From: Arthrobacter sp. S39
Lineage (GTDB): Bacteria > Actinomycetota > Actinomycetes > Actinomycetales > Micrococcaceae
Direction: 5' to 3'
DNA: 64,000 bases
Assembly (NCBI RefSeq): GCF_004320525.1
Contig: NZ_SIHX01000006.1
Span: 1 to 64,000, forward strand
In this document: one piece after another, positions 8,234 through 16,061 of the stretch
Numbering within the stretch: the first letter of the stretch is position 1
Layout: every line of letters begins with the position of its first letter
Notes under the pieces: model-generated
What the model saw: only the letters and a program-made list of their open reading frames with translations
What the model was told of the DNA's origin: nothing
Databases searched by the model: none
Program-made: the position numbers and the translations under genes

Positions 8234-9550
8234 ATGGCAACAAATATTGGTCCTGTCCGGACAGCCGAAGCCGCCGGTCCTGGCCGGCGAACCTTCCTCA
8301 AGACCTTGGGTATCGGCGCGGTCGGTGTGGCAGGCTTCCCGCTGCTGACAGCCTGCACCGGAGGGTCCGGTCCGGCACCAGGTTCCACATCGAAGAGCCT
8401 GACGTTTGGTTCCGGCTCCTCCGACGAAGTACCCCGGAACGCCTACAAGGCAGTAACGGACGCCTTCACCAAGAAATCCGGCATCGACGTCGCGACCAAC
8501 GTGGTGCCCCACAACGACTTCCAGAACAAGATCAACTCCTACCTGCAGGGCAGCCCGGATGAGTCCTTCACCTGGTTTGCCGGCTACCGCATGCAGTACT
8601 ACGCCGAGAAGGGCCTGCTGGCCCCGGTCGACGACGTCTGGGAAAAGATTGGCGGCAACTTCTCCGACGCCATGAAGAAAGCTTCCACCGGTCCCGACGG
8701 CAAGATGTACCTGGTTCCCAACTACAACTACCCCTGGGGCTTCTTCTACCGGAAGAGCCTGTGGGCTGAAAGGGGCTATGCAGTCCCGGCCACCTTCGAC
8801 GAGCTGACAACCCTGGCGGCCAGGATGAAGGCTGACGGCATCATTCCGATCGGCTTCGCCGACAAGGACGGCTGGCCCGCCATGGGCACCTTCGACTACA
8901 TCAACATGCGGCTCAACGGCTACCAGTTCCACGTGGACCTGACCGCCCACAAAGAGAGCTGGGACCAGAAGAAGGTCAGCGACGTCTTCGACACCTGGAA
9001 GGCGCTCCTGCCCTTCCAGGACCCGGCCGCCCTGGGACAGACGTGGCAGGACGCAGCCAAGGCCCTTGAGGCAAAGAAGACTGGCATGTACCTCCTGGGT
9101 TCGTTCGTGACACAGCAGTTCACGGATCCCGCAGTGCTTGCCGACATCGATTTCTTCCCCTTCCCGGAAATTGCGATGGAGGGGACAGACGCCGTGGAAG
9201 CCCCCATCGACGGACTGCTGCTGTCAAAGAAGGGCGGCCAGAACCAGGCGGCACACGACTTCCTGGCCTTTATGGGCTCCGCGGAAGGCCAGAACGCCTA
9301 TGCGGCCGTGGACACATCGAACATCGCCACGGTCAAGGGCGCTGACACGTCCAAGTACTCCCCGTTGAACAAGAAGTGCGCTGACACCATTGCCAACGCC
9401 AAGTACATCAGCCAGTTCCTGGACCGCGACGCCCTGCCGGCCATGGCAAACAACGTGATGATCCCGGCACTGCAGTCCTTCATCAAGGACGGAAGCGTCG
9501 ACGTGAAGAACCTCGAAGCCCAGGCAAAATCGCTCTACGCGGCCCAATAG
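8234..9550 (+). CDS. ABC sugar importer, extracellular substrate-binding lipoprotein (galactan locus, system 1)
   Basis: A 438-residue family-1 solute-binding protein. The N terminus carries a twin-arginine motif (RRTFLKTLG) and a lipobox (LLTAC), so it is probably a Tat-exported lipoprotein. The start at 8234 is set by AAAGGAG six bases upstream; the frame remains open to 8192 without a ribosome site. Two permease genes follow immediately, with no ATPase gene. Its paired operators match those of the adjacent secreted galactanase, so it probably captures galactobiose or longer galacto-oligosaccharides released outside. Substrate specificity is inferred from context only. Confidence 0.9.
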   Translation: MATNIGPVRTAEAAGPGRRTFLKTLGIGAVGVAGFPLLTACTGGSGPAPGSTSKSLTFGSGSSDEVPRNAYKAVTDAFTKKSGIDVATNVVPHNDFQNKINSYLQGSPDESFTWFAGYRMQYYAEKGLLAPVDDVWEKIGGNFSDAMKKASTGPDGKMYLVPNYNYPWGFFYRKSLWAERGYAVPATFDELTTLAARMKADGIIPIGFADKDGWPAMGTFDYINMRLNGYQFHVDLTAHKESWDQKKVSDVFDTWKALLPFQDPAALGQTWQDAAKALEAKKTGMYLLGSFVTQQFTDPAVLADIDFFPFPEIAMEGTDAVEAPIDGLLLSKKGGQNQAAHDFLAFMGSAEGQNAYAAVDTSNIATVKGADTSKYSPLNKKCADTIANAKYISQFLDRDALPAMANNVMIPALQSFIKDGSVDVKNLEAQAKSLYAAQ

Positions 9551-9570
9551 CGTTGACCAAAGGAATTTCC

Positions 9571-10578
9571 ATGAGCGCCACAGCCGAGAAACCGGCCTCC
9601 CCCAACAGCGATCCACCCGGGGGAGCCCGGGAACGGCAGCAAGTCTCCCGGACGGCCGTCCCCGCAACGGCCCGGAAGAAGAGGGGCAGGGTCCGCCGGC
9701 TCAGCCGCCGCGACAAGATCGTCCTCGGGGTTATGGTGGGCCTTCCCACCCTGATCCAACTGCTGTTCGTCTGGCTGCCCACGCTGTTCTCGATTGCCCT
9801 GAGCTTTACCCGCTGGAATGGCCTGGACGTTTCAGACATCAGGCCGGCGGGGACGGACAACTATGAGTTCATCAGCCAGAACTATCCGCCGTTCTGGCCG
9901 GCAATCCAGCACAACGTTTTGTGGCTCGCCTTCCTGGCACTGATCGCAACGCCGCTGGGCCTGCTGCTGGCGGTCCTCCTCGATCAGAAAATCCGCGGAA
10001 GCAAGATCTACCAGAGCATCTTCTTCACGCCTGTCATGCTTTCCCTGGCGTTGATCGGCATCATCTGGCAGCTGTTCTACAACCGCGACAGCGGACTGCT
10101 GAACTACCTGCTCGGCACGGCCGGGACGCCCCAGGCAGTCGACTGGTTCGGTGACTCGAACGTCAATATCTGGGCCGCCATGATTGCTGCAACGTGGCGG
10201 CATGCGGGCTACGTCATGATCCTGTATCTGGCAGGCCTCAAGGGCGTGGACCCCTCCCTCAGGGAAGCTGCGTCGATTGACGGCGCCAACGCCGTCCAGA
10301 CATTCTTCAGGGTGGTTTTCCCGGCCATGCGCCCGGTGAACATCGTGATCGTAGTCATCACCATCATCGAATCGCTGCGTGCCTTCGACATCGTCTACGT
10401 GATCAACCGCGGCACCAACGGGCTTGAACTGCTCAGCGCCCTGGTGATCCAGAACCTGATCGGCGAGGGCCAGGTGATCGGCGTTGGTTCGGCCCTCGCC
10501 GTCGTGCTCCTGGTGATCTCGCTGGTACCGATTGTCTTCTACCTCATCCGCACCTTTGGCAAGGAGAAAGAGGCATGA
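9571..10578 (+). CDS. ABC sugar importer permease, MalF type (system 1)
   Basis: A 335-residue inner-membrane protein with about six transmembrane helices after a basic, proline-rich cytoplasmic tail of about 50 residues. The EAA loop that contacts the ATPase reads LREAASIDGANAVQTFF. The start is the ATG at 9571 behind AAAGGAA; an in-frame TTG at 9553 lies closer to the previous stop but lacks a ribosome site. The gene follows the binding protein by 20 bp and overlaps the next permease by ATGA, so the three form one operon. No ATPase is encoded in it. Confidence 0.9.
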   Translation: MSATAEKPASPNSDPPGGARERQQVSRTAVPATARKKRGRVRRLSRRDKIVLGVMVGLPTLIQLLFVWLPTLFSIALSFTRWNGLDVSDIRPAGTDNYEFISQNYPPFWPAIQHNVLWLAFLALIATPLGLLLAVLLDQKIRGSKIYQSIFFTPVMLSLALIGIIWQLFYNRDSGLLNYLLGTAGTPQAVDWFGDSNVNIWAAMIAATWRHAGYVMILYLAGLKGVDPSLREAASIDGANAVQTFFRVVFPAMRPVNIVIVVITIIESLRAFDIVYVINRGTNGLELLSALVIQNLIGEGQVIGVGSALAVVLLVISLVPIVFYLIRTFGKEKEA

Positions 10579-11477
10579 GCACCATCGCCCGCACCCGTCC
10601 TGTCCAGACCGGCAAACCCGGCAAGTCAGGCAAACGCCACTACGGCACGCACATCTTCCTGATCGCAGTGGCCGCCCTGTGGCTGGTTCCGCTCGTCTGG
10701 TCCATGTATACAGCGCTCCGGCCCAAAGCAGACACCGACAAGTACGGCTACTTCAGCTTTGGAGGCAGCTTCGGTTTCAACAACTTCGTCCAGGCATGGA
10801 CGCAGGGTGGATTTTCCAAGTACTTCCTGAACGCTGTCCTGATCACGGTCCCAGCTGTAGTGTTCACGCTCCTCTTCGCGTCCATGATGGCCTTCGCCGT
10901 GTCCCGCGTCAGCTGGAAATTCAATGTCACGCTGCTGATCATGTTCACGGCAGGCAACCTCCTGCCACCGCAGGTCCTCGCCGCCCCGCTGTTCGAAATG
11001 TTCAAGCACGTCTCGCTGCCGTACTGGTTCAGCGATTCCGGAAACCTGCTCAATACCTACATTGCGGTCATCCTCGCGGACACAGCCTTCCAGATCGGCT
11101 TCTGCACTTTTGTGTTGTCGAACTATATGAAGGCTCTCCCGTCCGACCTGACGGAAGCGGCGCTGGTGGACGGTGCCGGTATCTGGCGGCAGTACTGGAG
11201 CATCATCCTGCCCCTGTGCCGTCCTGCCCTCGCTGCCTTGGGGACCCTGGAAGTCATCTTTATCTATAACGACTTCTTCTGGCCCCTGCTGTTTATCCAA
11301 AGCGGGGACAGGCTGCCGATTACCACTGCCATCAACAACCTGCAGGGGCAGTTCCTCAGCGATTACAACCTGATCGCAGCCGGCGCCATGATCACGCTCA
11401 TCCCGACGCTGATCATCTACCTGGTCCTGCAACGGCAGTTCGTCGCCGGACTGACCCTAGGCTCCAGCAAGGGGTAG
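10575..11477 (+). CDS. ABC sugar importer permease, MalG type (system 1)
   Basis: A 300-residue membrane protein with six predicted helices and the EAA loop LTEAALVDGAGIWRQYW. The start codon overlaps the upstream permease stop (ATGA), which indicates translational coupling. It completes the membrane part of importer 1. The operon ends at a hairpin (11487-11521) shared with the convergent lacI gene. An ATPase must come from elsewhere, as is common for this family, where MsmK-type ATPases are shared. Confidence 0.9.
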   Translation: MSTIARTRPVQTGKPGKSGKRHYGTHIFLIAVAALWLVPLVWSMYTALRPKADTDKYGYFSFGGSFGFNNFVQAWTQGGFSKYFLNAVLITVPAVVFTLLFASMMAFAVSRVSWKFNVTLLIMFTAGNLLPPQVLAAPLFEMFKHVSLPYWFSDSGNLLNTYIAVILADTAFQIGFCTFVLSNYMKALPSDLTEAALVDGAGIWRQYWSIILPLCRPALAALGTLEVIFIYNDFFWPLLFIQSGDRLPITTAINNLQGQFLSDYNLIAAGAMITLIPTLIIYLVLQRQFVAGLTLGSSKG

Positions 11478-11486
11478 CCCCGGACG

Positions 11487-11521
11487 CCGCCGGGCCAGCC
11501 TTTACTTTGCTGGCTCGGCGG
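11487..11521. terminator. Bidirectional hairpin between convergent permease and lacI genes
   Basis: CCGCCGGGCCAGC (11487-11499) pairs with GCTGGCTCGGCGG (11509-11521) with one mismatch and a 9-nt loop. The lacI stop codon lies in the loop, so the last lacI codons form one arm. It can serve transcripts from both directions. Confidence 0.65.
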
Positions 11522-12587
11522 TGCTCTTGCGCACCACCAGTTGCGTAGGAACCTTGGTGGCCTCATTCACGGGGCTGTTCCCGGCCATCTGCTGAAGCAG
11601 GTTTTCGATGCTCAGGCGTCCTACCGCATGGAAGTCCTGGCGGATGGTGGTCAGAGGCGGCCAGAATGAGGTGGACTCCTCGAGGTCGTCGAATCCAACC
11701 ACGCTGACGTCCTCCGGAATGGCGCGGCCCAGCTCATGAAGTGCACGCATCGCGCCCAGCGCCATTTGGTCGTTGGCGGCAAAAATGGCGGTCATCTCGG
11801 GGTTGCGGCCAAGCTCCAGGCCGATTTGATACCCGGACTCGGTCGACCAGTCGCCGTGCAGAACCAGGGGTGCGTCGATGCCTGCGTCTTCCAGGGTCCG
11901 TTTCCAGGATTCCTCCCGGTGCTGGGCGGAGAACGACGACGGCGGGCCGCCGATGTGCCACACCTGCCGATGGCCCAAATCAAGAAGGTGCTTGGTGGCG
12001 AGCCGGGCCCCTTCGGCCTGGTCCGTGTCCACCATCGGATAGCCGGAGCCGGGGTTTGAGTCGATCACGACCGCGGGGAGGTCTTCCGGCAGCGTGATGT
12101 CGGCGCGGTCGAGCAGGTGCGCCTCGAAGATGATGACGACGCCGTCCACCTCCTGTTCCCGCAGGCGGTGGTATGCCGACGAGACGGTTCCGGTGGTGGG
12201 GTCGTGCAGGGGGATGAGCGTGACGGAGTAGCCGGCCTGTGAGGCGGCGGTGGCAATCGCGTCCAGGGTGCGCATGTTGCCAAAGCTTGAAAGCGTGAAC
12301 ATGATGACGCCGATGGATTTGAACTGCCCGCTTTTCAGCGCCCTCGCTGCCCTGTTGGGCCTGTAACCGAGCTGCTTCATGGCGTCCAGGACGCGGTTCT
12401 TGGTTTTCTCTTCGACGTTCGTGAGGCCGTTCGAAACCCGCGAGACGGTTTGCGATGAGACGCCGGCCGCCTTAGCGACGTCCCCGATGGACGGACCCCG
12501 GGACGCGCGGCTGGTTCCCGAAGCCGGTTTCCGTGCGCCGTTTGACGGGGCGGCTTGGGCTGTCCTGGCTCCACTGTCCTCTTGCAT
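11502..12587 (-). CDS. LacI family transcriptional regulator of the galactan locus
   Basis: A 361-residue LacI/GalR repressor. A Ser/Ala-rich N-terminal extension of about 30 residues precedes the helix-turn-helix SIGDVAKAAGVSSQTVSRV, then the hinge helix (RPNRAARAL) and a periplasmic-binding-protein-like effector domain. The start is the ATG at 12587; a GTG at 12593 is in frame. An operator copy (12586-12601) covers the start codon and its pair lies at 12620-12635, so it probably represses itself and the divergent importer 2. Matching operator pairs precede the galactanase and importer 1, so one repressor may coordinate three transcripts. The inducer is likely galactose or a galactobiose. 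Confidence 0.9.
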   Translation of the reverse strand: MQEDSGARTAQAAPSNGARKPASGTSRASRGPSIGDVAKAAGVSSQTVSRVSNGLTNVEEKTKNRVLDAMKQLGYRPNRAARALKSGQFKSIGVIMFTLSSFGNMRTLDAIATAASQAGYSVTLIPLHDPTTGTVSSAYHRLREQEVDGVVIIFEAHLLDRADITLPEDLPAVVIDSNPGSGYPMVDTDQAEGARLATKHLLDLGHRQVWHIGGPPSSFSAQHREESWKRTLEDAGIDAPLVLHGDWSTESGYQIGLELGRNPEMTAIFAANDQMALGAMRALHELGRAIPEDVSVVGFDDLEESTSFWPPLTTIRQDFHAVGRLSIENLLQQMAGNSPVNEATKVPTQLVVRKSTAEPAK

Positions 12588-12635
12588 GTTCACCTAAACA
12601 TGCTACAGTTCTTCCCAAGATGTTTGCGTAAACAT
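12586..12635. promoter_or_regulatory. Third pair of LacI-type operators in the divergent lacI/permease gap
   Basis: ATGTTCACCTAAACAT (12586-12601) overlaps the lacI start and ATGTTTGCGTAAACAT (12620-12635) lies before the divergent permease gene. The dyad centres are 34 bp apart. Presence of both next to the LacI gene is the main reason to assign the motif to that protein. Confidence 0.8.
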
Positions 12636-12657
12636 AGCGAGAAGAGACGAAATTATC

Positions 12658-13575
12658 ATGACAACGACGTCGTCGGTGGCTTACGCCCCACCCGCGGTGA
12701 AATCCAGGAAACGTGCTGGACGATGGATGGGATGGGCCTTTGTGGGCCCGTTCATGGTCGTCTTTGTGCTGGTATTCATCGCACCGGTCCTTTACGCCTT
12801 CTACCTGAGTCTTTTCCAGAACCAGATGGTGGGCGGCGACAAATTCGTTGCCGGCGCCAACTATCTGCAGGCGCTGTCCGACCCGCAGTTTTGGGACTCG
12901 GTGACCAGGGTGGCGGTCTTCCTGGTGGTCCAGGTCCCCATCATGTTGTTCCTCGCGCTGTTTGCTGCCCTGGCCCTGGACAGCGGCCGGCTCCGCGCGT
13001 CGTCGTTCTTCCGCATTTCGGTCTTCCTCCCGTACGCGGTGCCGGCCGTTGTGGCCACGCTGATGTGGGGTTTCATCTACGGTCCGCGGTTCGGACTGTT
13101 CGGCAGCCTCAACGATTTCTTCGGGCTGGACCTGCCGGAGCCGCTTTCCTCGAGCTGGGTGCTCGCAGCGATCGGGAACATCAACACCTGGGAATTCACC
13201 GGCTACAACATGCTGATCTTCTACTCGGCGCTCAAGGTCATTCCCGCTGAACTCTACGAGGCCGCCGATCTTGACGGAGCGGGCACATTCCGGGTCATCC
13301 GGAGCATCAAGCTCCCCTCCATCCGCGGCGCCATCGGCATTGCGAGCATCTTCTCGGTCATCGGCAGCTTCCAGCTGTTCAACGAACCGAACATCCTCAA
13401 GGCCCTGGCCCCGAACTCCATCAGCTCCTACTTCACGCCCAACATGTACGCGTTCAACCTCTCGTTTGCGGGCCAGCAGTTCAACTATGCCGCGGCGATC
13501 TCCATCATCATGGGCGTCCTCACGGTGGTGGTTGCCTACATCGTCCAGATCTCCGGCTCACGAAAGGATGCCTAG
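12658..13575 (+). CDS. ABC sugar importer permease, MalF type (system 2)
   Basis: A 305-residue membrane protein with six predicted helices and the EAA loop YEAADLDGAGTFRVIRS. It is first in a long operon that continues with a second permease, a binding protein, GH35 beta-galactosidase, galM and galE. The gene order, permeases before binding protein, is the reverse of importer 1, so the two importers are not a simple local duplication. The start at 12658 is preceded by GAGAAGAGACG, a modest ribosome site. Confidence 0.9.
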   Translation: MTTTSSVAYAPPAVKSRKRAGRWMGWAFVGPFMVVFVLVFIAPVLYAFYLSLFQNQMVGGDKFVAGANYLQALSDPQFWDSVTRVAVFLVVQVPIMLFLALFAALALDSGRLRASSFFRISVFLPYAVPAVVATLMWGFIYGPRFGLFGSLNDFFGLDLPEPLSSSWVLAAIGNINTWEFTGYNMLIFYSALKVIPAELYEAADLDGAGTFRVIRSIKLPSIRGAIGIASIFSVIGSFQLFNEPNILKALAPNSISSYFTPNMYAFNLSFAGQQFNYAAAISIIMGVLTVVVAYIVQISGSRKDA

Positions 13576-13578
13576 CCC

Positions 13579-14550
13579 ATGTCCGTACATCTGAGCCCCG
13601 CCCAGGCCGAAGCGGCCGCCACGTTACCGGCGCCGTCACCCTCACCGGCGTCGAAGCCGCCAAAGTTTCCGGCCCCAAAGTTCAGCGCCCGGCGGCGCGG
13701 CGGCGTCACCCGGAAGCGCACGTCGATCCTCCTCACCGTCCTGATGGGTGTCATGGCGGTCTACGCCCTCCTTCCGCTGTTCTGGCTTATCGTCAATTCC
13801 ACGAAGACCCAGTCATCGCTCTTCAGCTCGTTCGGCCTGTGGTTCTCCAGCGACTTCGCCCTGTGGGACAACATCACCGGCACCCTGACCTACAACGACG
13901 GCGAATTCCTGCGCTGGCTGGCGAACACCGTGCTCTATGTCGTGGCGGGCGCGGGCGGGGCAACGTTCCTCGCCACCCTCGCGGGTTACGGCCTGGCCAA
14001 GTTTGATTTCCCGGGCAAACGTGGCGTCTTTGCCGTAGTCCTCGGCGCGGTGGCGGTTCCCGGAACCGCCCTGGCGGTGCCCACATTTCTGATGTTCAGC
14101 CAGATGGGGCTTACCAACACCCCATGGTCGGTCATCATCCCGTCGCTGATCAGCCCGTTCGGGCTCTACCTGGTGTGGATCTACGCACTCGAGGCTGTGC
14201 CCACGGAAGTCCTGGAAGCGGCCCGCGTGGACGGGGCGGGGGAGTTCAGGACGTTCTTCACGATCTCGTTGCGGATGCTGGCTCCGGGTTTCATCACCGT
14301 CCTGCTGTTCACCGTGGTGGCCACCTGGAATAACTACTTCCTTCCCCTGATCATGTTGAGCCAGTCCACCTGGTACCCGCTCACGGTCGGGCTCAACAGC
14401 TGGAACGCCCAGGCGACCACGGCGGGCGGCGAGGCCATCTACAACCTCGTTATCACCGGATCCCTGCTGACCATCGTGCCCATCGTGGGCGCCTTCCTCT
14501 TTCTCCAGCGCTTCTGGCAGTCAGGACTGTCCGCCGGAAGCGTGAAGTAA
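13579..14550 (+). CDS. ABC sugar importer permease, MalG type (system 2)
   Basis: A 323-residue membrane protein with a Pro/Ala-rich cytoplasmic N-terminal tail of about 45 residues, six helices and the EAA loop LEAARVDGAGEFRTFF. The ATG lies three bases after the preceding stop. It pairs with the upstream permease to form the channel of importer 2. No ATPase gene is in the operon. A GC-rich hairpin (14555-14583) separates it from the binding-protein gene and probably sets different mRNA levels for the two parts. Confidence 0.9.
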   Translation: MSVHLSPAQAEAAATLPAPSPSPASKPPKFPAPKFSARRRGGVTRKRTSILLTVLMGVMAVYALLPLFWLIVNSTKTQSSLFSSFGLWFSSDFALWDNITGTLTYNDGEFLRWLANTVLYVVAGAGGATFLATLAGYGLAKFDFPGKRGVFAVVLGAVAVPGTALAVPTFLMFSQMGLTNTPWSVIIPSLISPFGLYLVWIYALEAVPTEVLEAARVDGAGEFRTFFTISLRMLAPGFITVLLFTVVATWNNYFLPLIMLSQSTWYPLTVGLNSWNAQATTAGGEAIYNLVITGSLLTIVPIVGAFLFLQRFWQSGLSAGSVK

Positions 14551-14554
14551 CAGA

Positions 14555-14583
14555 CCCGACGACGGCGACCTGCCGCCGTCGGG
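14555..14583 (+). other. Intra-operon GC-rich hairpin before the binding-protein gene
   Basis: The segment at 14555-14567 (CCCGACGACGGCG) can pair with 14572-14583 (GCCGCCGTCGGG) with one mismatch and a short loop. There is no U-tract. In sugar ABC operons such stems often mark processing or stabilisation points flanking the binding-protein cistron. Confidence 0.55.
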
Positions 14584-14640
14584 CGTTCTCCAACCGCATC
14601 AACCGTCCCCCGGGACAATGATTTGAAAGGCACCAATTCA

Positions 14641-15987
14641 ATGAAGAACAACCACCGCTTCCGGCGGGTGGCCACCGCTGCCTTGGCAGCAAGCCTCCTG
14701 GTCGGCGGCCTCGCGGCCTGCAGCAGCCCCGGAAACGCCGGCGCCGAAGGCGCAACCGCCGATGACATCGCCACGGCATTGCAGACCGAAACGACGCTCA
14801 CCGTCTGGGGCTGGGCGCCGCAGCTCGAGCCGATCGTGGAGGCCTTCGAGGCGAAGTACCCCAAGGTCCACGTCAACCTGGAGAACGTCGGAACCGGCAA
14901 CACGCACTACACCAAGCTGCAGAATGCGGTGAAGGCCGGAACCGGCGCACCGGACGTGGCCCAGATCGAATACAACGCGCTGCCGCAGTTCGCCCTGTCC
15001 GATGCCCTGGTTGACCTGAAGGACTTCGGCGCCGAGGAGCTCAAGGACAACTACACGGAGTCGACCTGGGGGTCCGTGAGCCTGAACGGCGGCGTTTATG
15101 CCCTCCCGCAGGATTCCGGACCGATGGCTATGTTCTACCGGGCCGATGTATTCGAAAAGCACGGCATCAGCGTCCCGGCCACCTGGGATGAGTATGTTGC
15201 TGCGGGTAAAAAGCTCCACGCCGCGGACCCGAACGCCTACATCACCAGCGACACCGGCGATGCCGGCTTCGCCACCAGCATGATCTGGCAGGCCGGCGGG
15301 AAGCCGTACACGCTGGACGGAAACACGAACGTCAGCGTGGATCTACAGGACGAAGGCGCCAAGAAGTGGACCGGCACCTGGAACCAGTTGCTCAAGGACG
15401 ATCTCCTGGCGCCCGTCACCAGCTGGAGCGATGAATGGTACAAGGGCCTCTCGGACGGCAGCATTGCCACGCTGATCATCGGTGCCTGGATGCCAGCAAG
15501 CCTGGAATCGGGTGCTGAGGCCGGCAGCGGGAAGTGGCGCGTAGCCCCGATGCCGACGTACGAGGAGGGCAAGGCGGCCGCGGCAGAGAACGGCGGCGGC
15601 GGCGACGCCGTGCTGAAGCAGAGCAAGAACAAGGCGGCAGCCTACGGCTTCCTGCAGTTCGCCAACGGCCCGGAAGGTTCAAAGATCCATGCCGCCAACG
15701 GCGGATTCCCCTCCACCACGGCCGACCTGCAGAGCGAGTCATTCCTCAACGCCGAAAGCGCCTACTTCGGCGGACAGAAGATCAACGAGGTCCTCGTCCA
15801 GGCATCCAAGGACGTCGTTCCGGGATGGAGCTACCTTCCGTTCCAGGCCTACGCCAACAGCATCTTCAGCGACACCGTCGGCCAGGCCTACGGCTCCAAG
15901 GGCGACCTGAACGGCGGGCTCCAGGCCTGGCAGGACGCCACCGCGAAGTACGGCCAGCAGCAAGGCTTCACCGTTTCCACCAAGTAG
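14641..15987 (+). CDS. ABC sugar importer, extracellular substrate-binding lipoprotein (system 2)
   Basis: A 448-residue family-1 solute-binding protein with a Sec signal sequence and lipobox (LAACSS). The start is the ATG at 14641, placed 10 bases after GAAAGG; the TTG at 14623 is in frame but lacks spacing. The mature domain has the usual Trp-rich start (TVWGWAPQ). It shares its operon with GH35, GalM and GalE, which points to a galactose-containing substrate. A strong hairpin follows its stop codon. Confidence 0.9.
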   Translation: MKNNHRFRRVATAALAASLLVGGLAACSSPGNAGAEGATADDIATALQTETTLTVWGWAPQLEPIVEAFEAKYPKVHVNLENVGTGNTHYTKLQNAVKAGTGAPDVAQIEYNALPQFALSDALVDLKDFGAEELKDNYTESTWGSVSLNGGVYALPQDSGPMAMFYRADVFEKHGISVPATWDEYVAAGKKLHAADPNAYITSDTGDAGFATSMIWQAGGKPYTLDGNTNVSVDLQDEGAKKWTGTWNQLLKDDLLAPVTSWSDEWYKGLSDGSIATLIIGAWMPASLESGAEAGSGKWRVAPMPTYEEGKAAAAENGGGGDAVLKQSKNKAAAYGFLQFANGPEGSKIHAANGGFPSTTADLQSESFLNAESAYFGGQKINEVLVQASKDVVPGWSYLPFQAYANSIFSDTVGQAYGSKGDLNGGLQAWQDATAKYGQQQGFTVSTK

Positions 15988-15999
15988 TACGTGGCGCGG

Positions 16000-16027
16000 G
16001 TCCAGGGCCGCACTCCCGGCCCTGGAC
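16000..16027 (+). other. Strong hairpin after the binding-protein gene
   Basis: GTCCAGGGCCG (16000-16010) pairs perfectly with CGGCCCTGGAC (16017-16027) across a 6-nt loop. It lies between the binding-protein and beta-galactosidase genes and has no U-tract. Its likely role is protection of the upstream mRNA or partial termination. Confidence 0.65.
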
Positions 16028-16061
16028 TCCCGTTCCACCATTTCAGATTGGATTTCCCCCC

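Noticed and set aside
15534..16061. N-terminal extension of the GH35 frame
   Set aside because: It overlaps the end of the binding-protein gene in another frame and is Arg-rich nonsense; the GH35 homology begins at 16062.
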